64,000 nucleotides of DNA from G963665495 sp963677785 (GTDB lineage Bacteria; Desulfobacterota; Desulfovibrionia; Desulfovibrionales; Desulfovibrionaceae), in NCBI GenBank assembly GCA_963677785.2, contig CAXXDH010000003.1:310001-374000 (forward strand), read 5' to 3'. Under the pieces are notes generated by a model that did no database searches, was not told the origin of the DNA, and saw only the letters and a program-made list of their open reading frames with translations. A program made the translations under genes and the position numbers. Of this stretch, positions 62,312-64,000 are shown in pieces; position 1 is the first letter of the stretch, and each line of letters starts with the position of its first letter.

Positions 62312-64000
62312 TTAATGCACGCCTTTGGAATTCAGAAAAGAGGTGTATTTCTTGTCCGTACCCTGAATATGCCCCACCAGCCAGTCCTTGAGGAAGCGCA
62401 TCAAGTCCATGGATACGGTGGCCGTGCCTGCGCGCAGCTGTTCTTCGGTTTCCTTGACCTTGGCCACGAACTTGGCGTGAATTTCCTTGTGCTTTGGAGT
62501 ATCCGGATAGCCGTATTTGTCGAACAACCGTTCCTCGGTGCCGAAATGGGTCACGGTGTATTCAGCGAGTTTCCCGACCAGATCCAGCAGTACTTCCTTG
62601 GCCCGGCGTTGACGCATGGCCTGGTGCAATTCGTTGATCATGTTCACGAGCACTTTGTGCTGTTCGTCGATTTCGTGGACTCCCACCGAAAGAGCGTCGC
62701 TCCATTCGACGAGCTTGTCGCCCGCCACGCCGGACATCTGGCCCGTGGCTATACCCTGAATGATGGTATCCAGGTCCTCAACCATGCCGGAAATGGCGAT
62801 CAGGGCGGAGGAGGAACGTTCCATTTCATCGGCCGTATCCTGGGCCACACGAGTCACATCGGACACCGCCATGTTAATCTCTTCGCTGGCCGCGCTCTGT
62901 TCTTCGGACGCAGTGGCGATGGACGCCACCTGCAGGGCGGTGTTGTCCACAATGGCCACTATCTGTTCCATACGGCCGCCTGATTCGCCGGCGACTTCCG
63001 CACTCTGCACTATGTTCTCAGCAGCCGTATCCACGGCTTCGACATTTTTCTGGGCATGCTGCTGAATAAGCCGGACCGCGTCGCCGACTTCCTTGGTGGC
63101 GCTCATGGTCTTTTCAGCCAGTTTGCGGACTTCGTCCGCCACCACCGCGAACCCGCGCCCTGCCTCTCCGGCCCGGGCCGCTTCGATGGCCGCGTTCAGG
63201 GCCAGAAGGTTGGTCTGGTCAGCAATATCGTTGATCACGGTGATAATTTTGCCGATGTTGTCGGCCTGGCCGCCCAGTTCGGCCATGGAGGCCTTGAGAC
63301 CAAGAATTTGTTCCTGGACCCGGTTGATGGAGTCGACGGCATCGCGTACGCCTTCTGCGCCTGTCTGGGCGTTTTCCTTGCTGAGCTCGGCGCTTTCCGA
63401 CGCTCCCGAGGCGTTCATGGCGATCTCCCGGACCGTGCCGCTCATTTCCTCCATGGCTGTGGCGGTTTCGGTCATGCGGTCGCGCTGCACGTCCACGCCT
63501 TCCTGCACTTTGGTCGTCATTTCAGTCAGTTCCCGAATAGCCCCGAAGATCTGCGTGGAGACCGATCCGGCTTTGGACGCAGCCTTGTTCATATCATCCA
63601 GCAACTTGTTGCAGGAAACTTCCTTTATGGAGCATCGCTGAAAAGCCTCTTTGTTTTCCTCAGCCTGTCGCCTTGCTTGGGCCTGGCTTTCCTGTGCGGA
63701 TTTGTTGGCGTTCTCCAGCTCCTGGACCATCTGTATCAGGCCATGTTTGATATACTCAAATTCGGTTGGGAACGCCCCTTCCAGTTCGACCTCTTTTTTG
63801 CCCGAGCCGACCGCTTCCGTATAGACGCCAATGGCTTCCAGAGGTTTGAACAGCTGTTGCTGTACGCTGAACAGCACAATCAATATAATGACGATGGATA
63901 CCACCCCGAGCGCGATTTCCAGCTCCGCGAAATGGGTGTCGAACAATGGAGCAAAAGCCATGACAGCGGCTACGAGCAGCAAGAAAGCAAGAGAAGCGAT
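62312..64000 (-). CDS. Methyl-accepting chemotaxis protein with C-terminal hemerythrin domain (5' end missing)
   Basis: The gene runs off the right edge; the frame is open from 64000 on, so the true N-terminus is not seen. A membrane segment (ALGVVSIVIILIVLF) precedes a HAMP-like linker, an unusual Cys/Gln-rich helix region (EAFQRCSIKEVSCNKLL), the conserved signalling tip (NDIADQTNLLALNAAIEAARAGEAGRGFAVVADEVRKLAE) as in MCPs, and a bacteriohemerythrin domain of about 125 residues with di-iron ligands in VGVHEIDEQHK, THFGTEERLF, PKHKEIH and HIQGTDKKY. The layout is like DcrH of D. vulgaris, an oxygen or redox taxis receptor. It probably guides the cell away from oxygen. Confidence 0.92.
   Translation of the reverse strand: MASLAFLLLVAAVMAFAPLFDTHFAELEIALGVVSIVIILIVLFSVQQQLFKPLEAIGVYTEAVGSGKKEVELEGAFPTEFEYIKHGLIQMVQELENANKSAQESQAQARRQAEENKEAFQRCSIKEVSCNKLLDDMNKAASKAGSVSTQIFGAIRELTEMTTKVQEGVDVQRDRMTETATAMEEMSGTVREIAMNASGASESAELSKENAQTGAEGVRDAVDSINRVQEQILGLKASMAELGGQADNIGKIITVINDIADQTNLLALNAAIEAARAGEAGRGFAVVADEVRKLAEKTMSATKEVGDAVRLIQQHAQKNVEAVDTAAENIVQSAEVAGESGGRMEQIVAIVDNTALQVASIATASEEQSAASEEINMAVSDVTRVAQDTADEMERSSSALIAISGMVEDLDTIIQGIATGQMSGVAGDKLVEWSDALSVGVHEIDEQHKVLVNMINELHQAMRQRRAKEVLLDLVGKLAEYTVTHFGTEERLFDKYGYPDTPKHKEIHAKFVAKVKETEEQLRAGTATVSMDLMRFLKDWLVGHIQGTDKKYTSFLNSKGVH

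Overview
The window is a stretch of bacterial chromosome that reads as a sulfate-reducing Desulfovibrionaceae member. The main grounds are an aldehyde oxidoreductase that matches the Desulfovibrio gigas MOP protein almost motif for motif, an adh-hdrCBA-flxDCBA cluster of the Desulfovibrio type, and a set of small accessory genes that I know mainly from the D. vulgaris DVU_1551-DVU_1559 region. No rRNA, intact insertion sequence, prophage or CRISPR array was seen.

Layout. Positions 1-1.1 kb carry the nusA start, rimP and tRNA-Gly(CCC). A secreted GH18 chitinase follows at 1.3-3.7 kb. From 3.9 to 17.8 kb (minus strand) lies a tightly coupled chain: a MoeA-like protein, the Mop aldehyde oxidoreductase, a GltD/CCG flavoprotein, a two-CxxC redox protein, a methyltransferase, a C-GCAxxG-C-C protein, a radical SAM protein, an AMP-ligase, an XdhC protein, a MobA-like/HD fusion, a histidine phosphatase and a possible AcrVA2-like protein. 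At 19-21.8 kb is a secreted beta-helix protein whose last repeat is cut by an in-frame amber codon. At 22-25.7 kb are an NtrC-type regulator, its histidine kinase and an iron alcohol dehydrogenase. At 25.9-33.6 kb are nadB, a chromosomal TrfA-like gene, and two divergent tungsten-type aldehyde ferredoxin oxidoreductase paralogues on either side of a second MobA-like/HD fusion. At 33.7-42.4 kb are a ferritin-like protein, flxABCD, hdrABC and adh.

From 43.7 kb the content is more ordinary: hisS-aspS-def-fmt-DUF116-rsmB, a DUF1992 gene, a binding-protein/hybrid-kinase pair, a fructose PTS operon with a divergent LacI-family regulator, and an MCP with a C-terminal hemerythrin domain.

How it fits together. 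Adh would oxidise ethanol to acetaldehyde, Mop (and perhaps the tungsten enzymes) would oxidise aldehyde to acid, and HdrABC-FlxABCD would couple NAD(H) to ferredoxin and a thiol/disulfide carrier. Two unlinked upstream regions, one before moeA-like/mop and one before adh, share a regulatory module with identical internal spacing. This suggests that both steps answer to one regulator, possibly the NtrC-type protein encoded between them. The most interesting candidate system is the accessory chain around Mop, which looks like an uncharacterised cofactor or enzyme maturation pathway.
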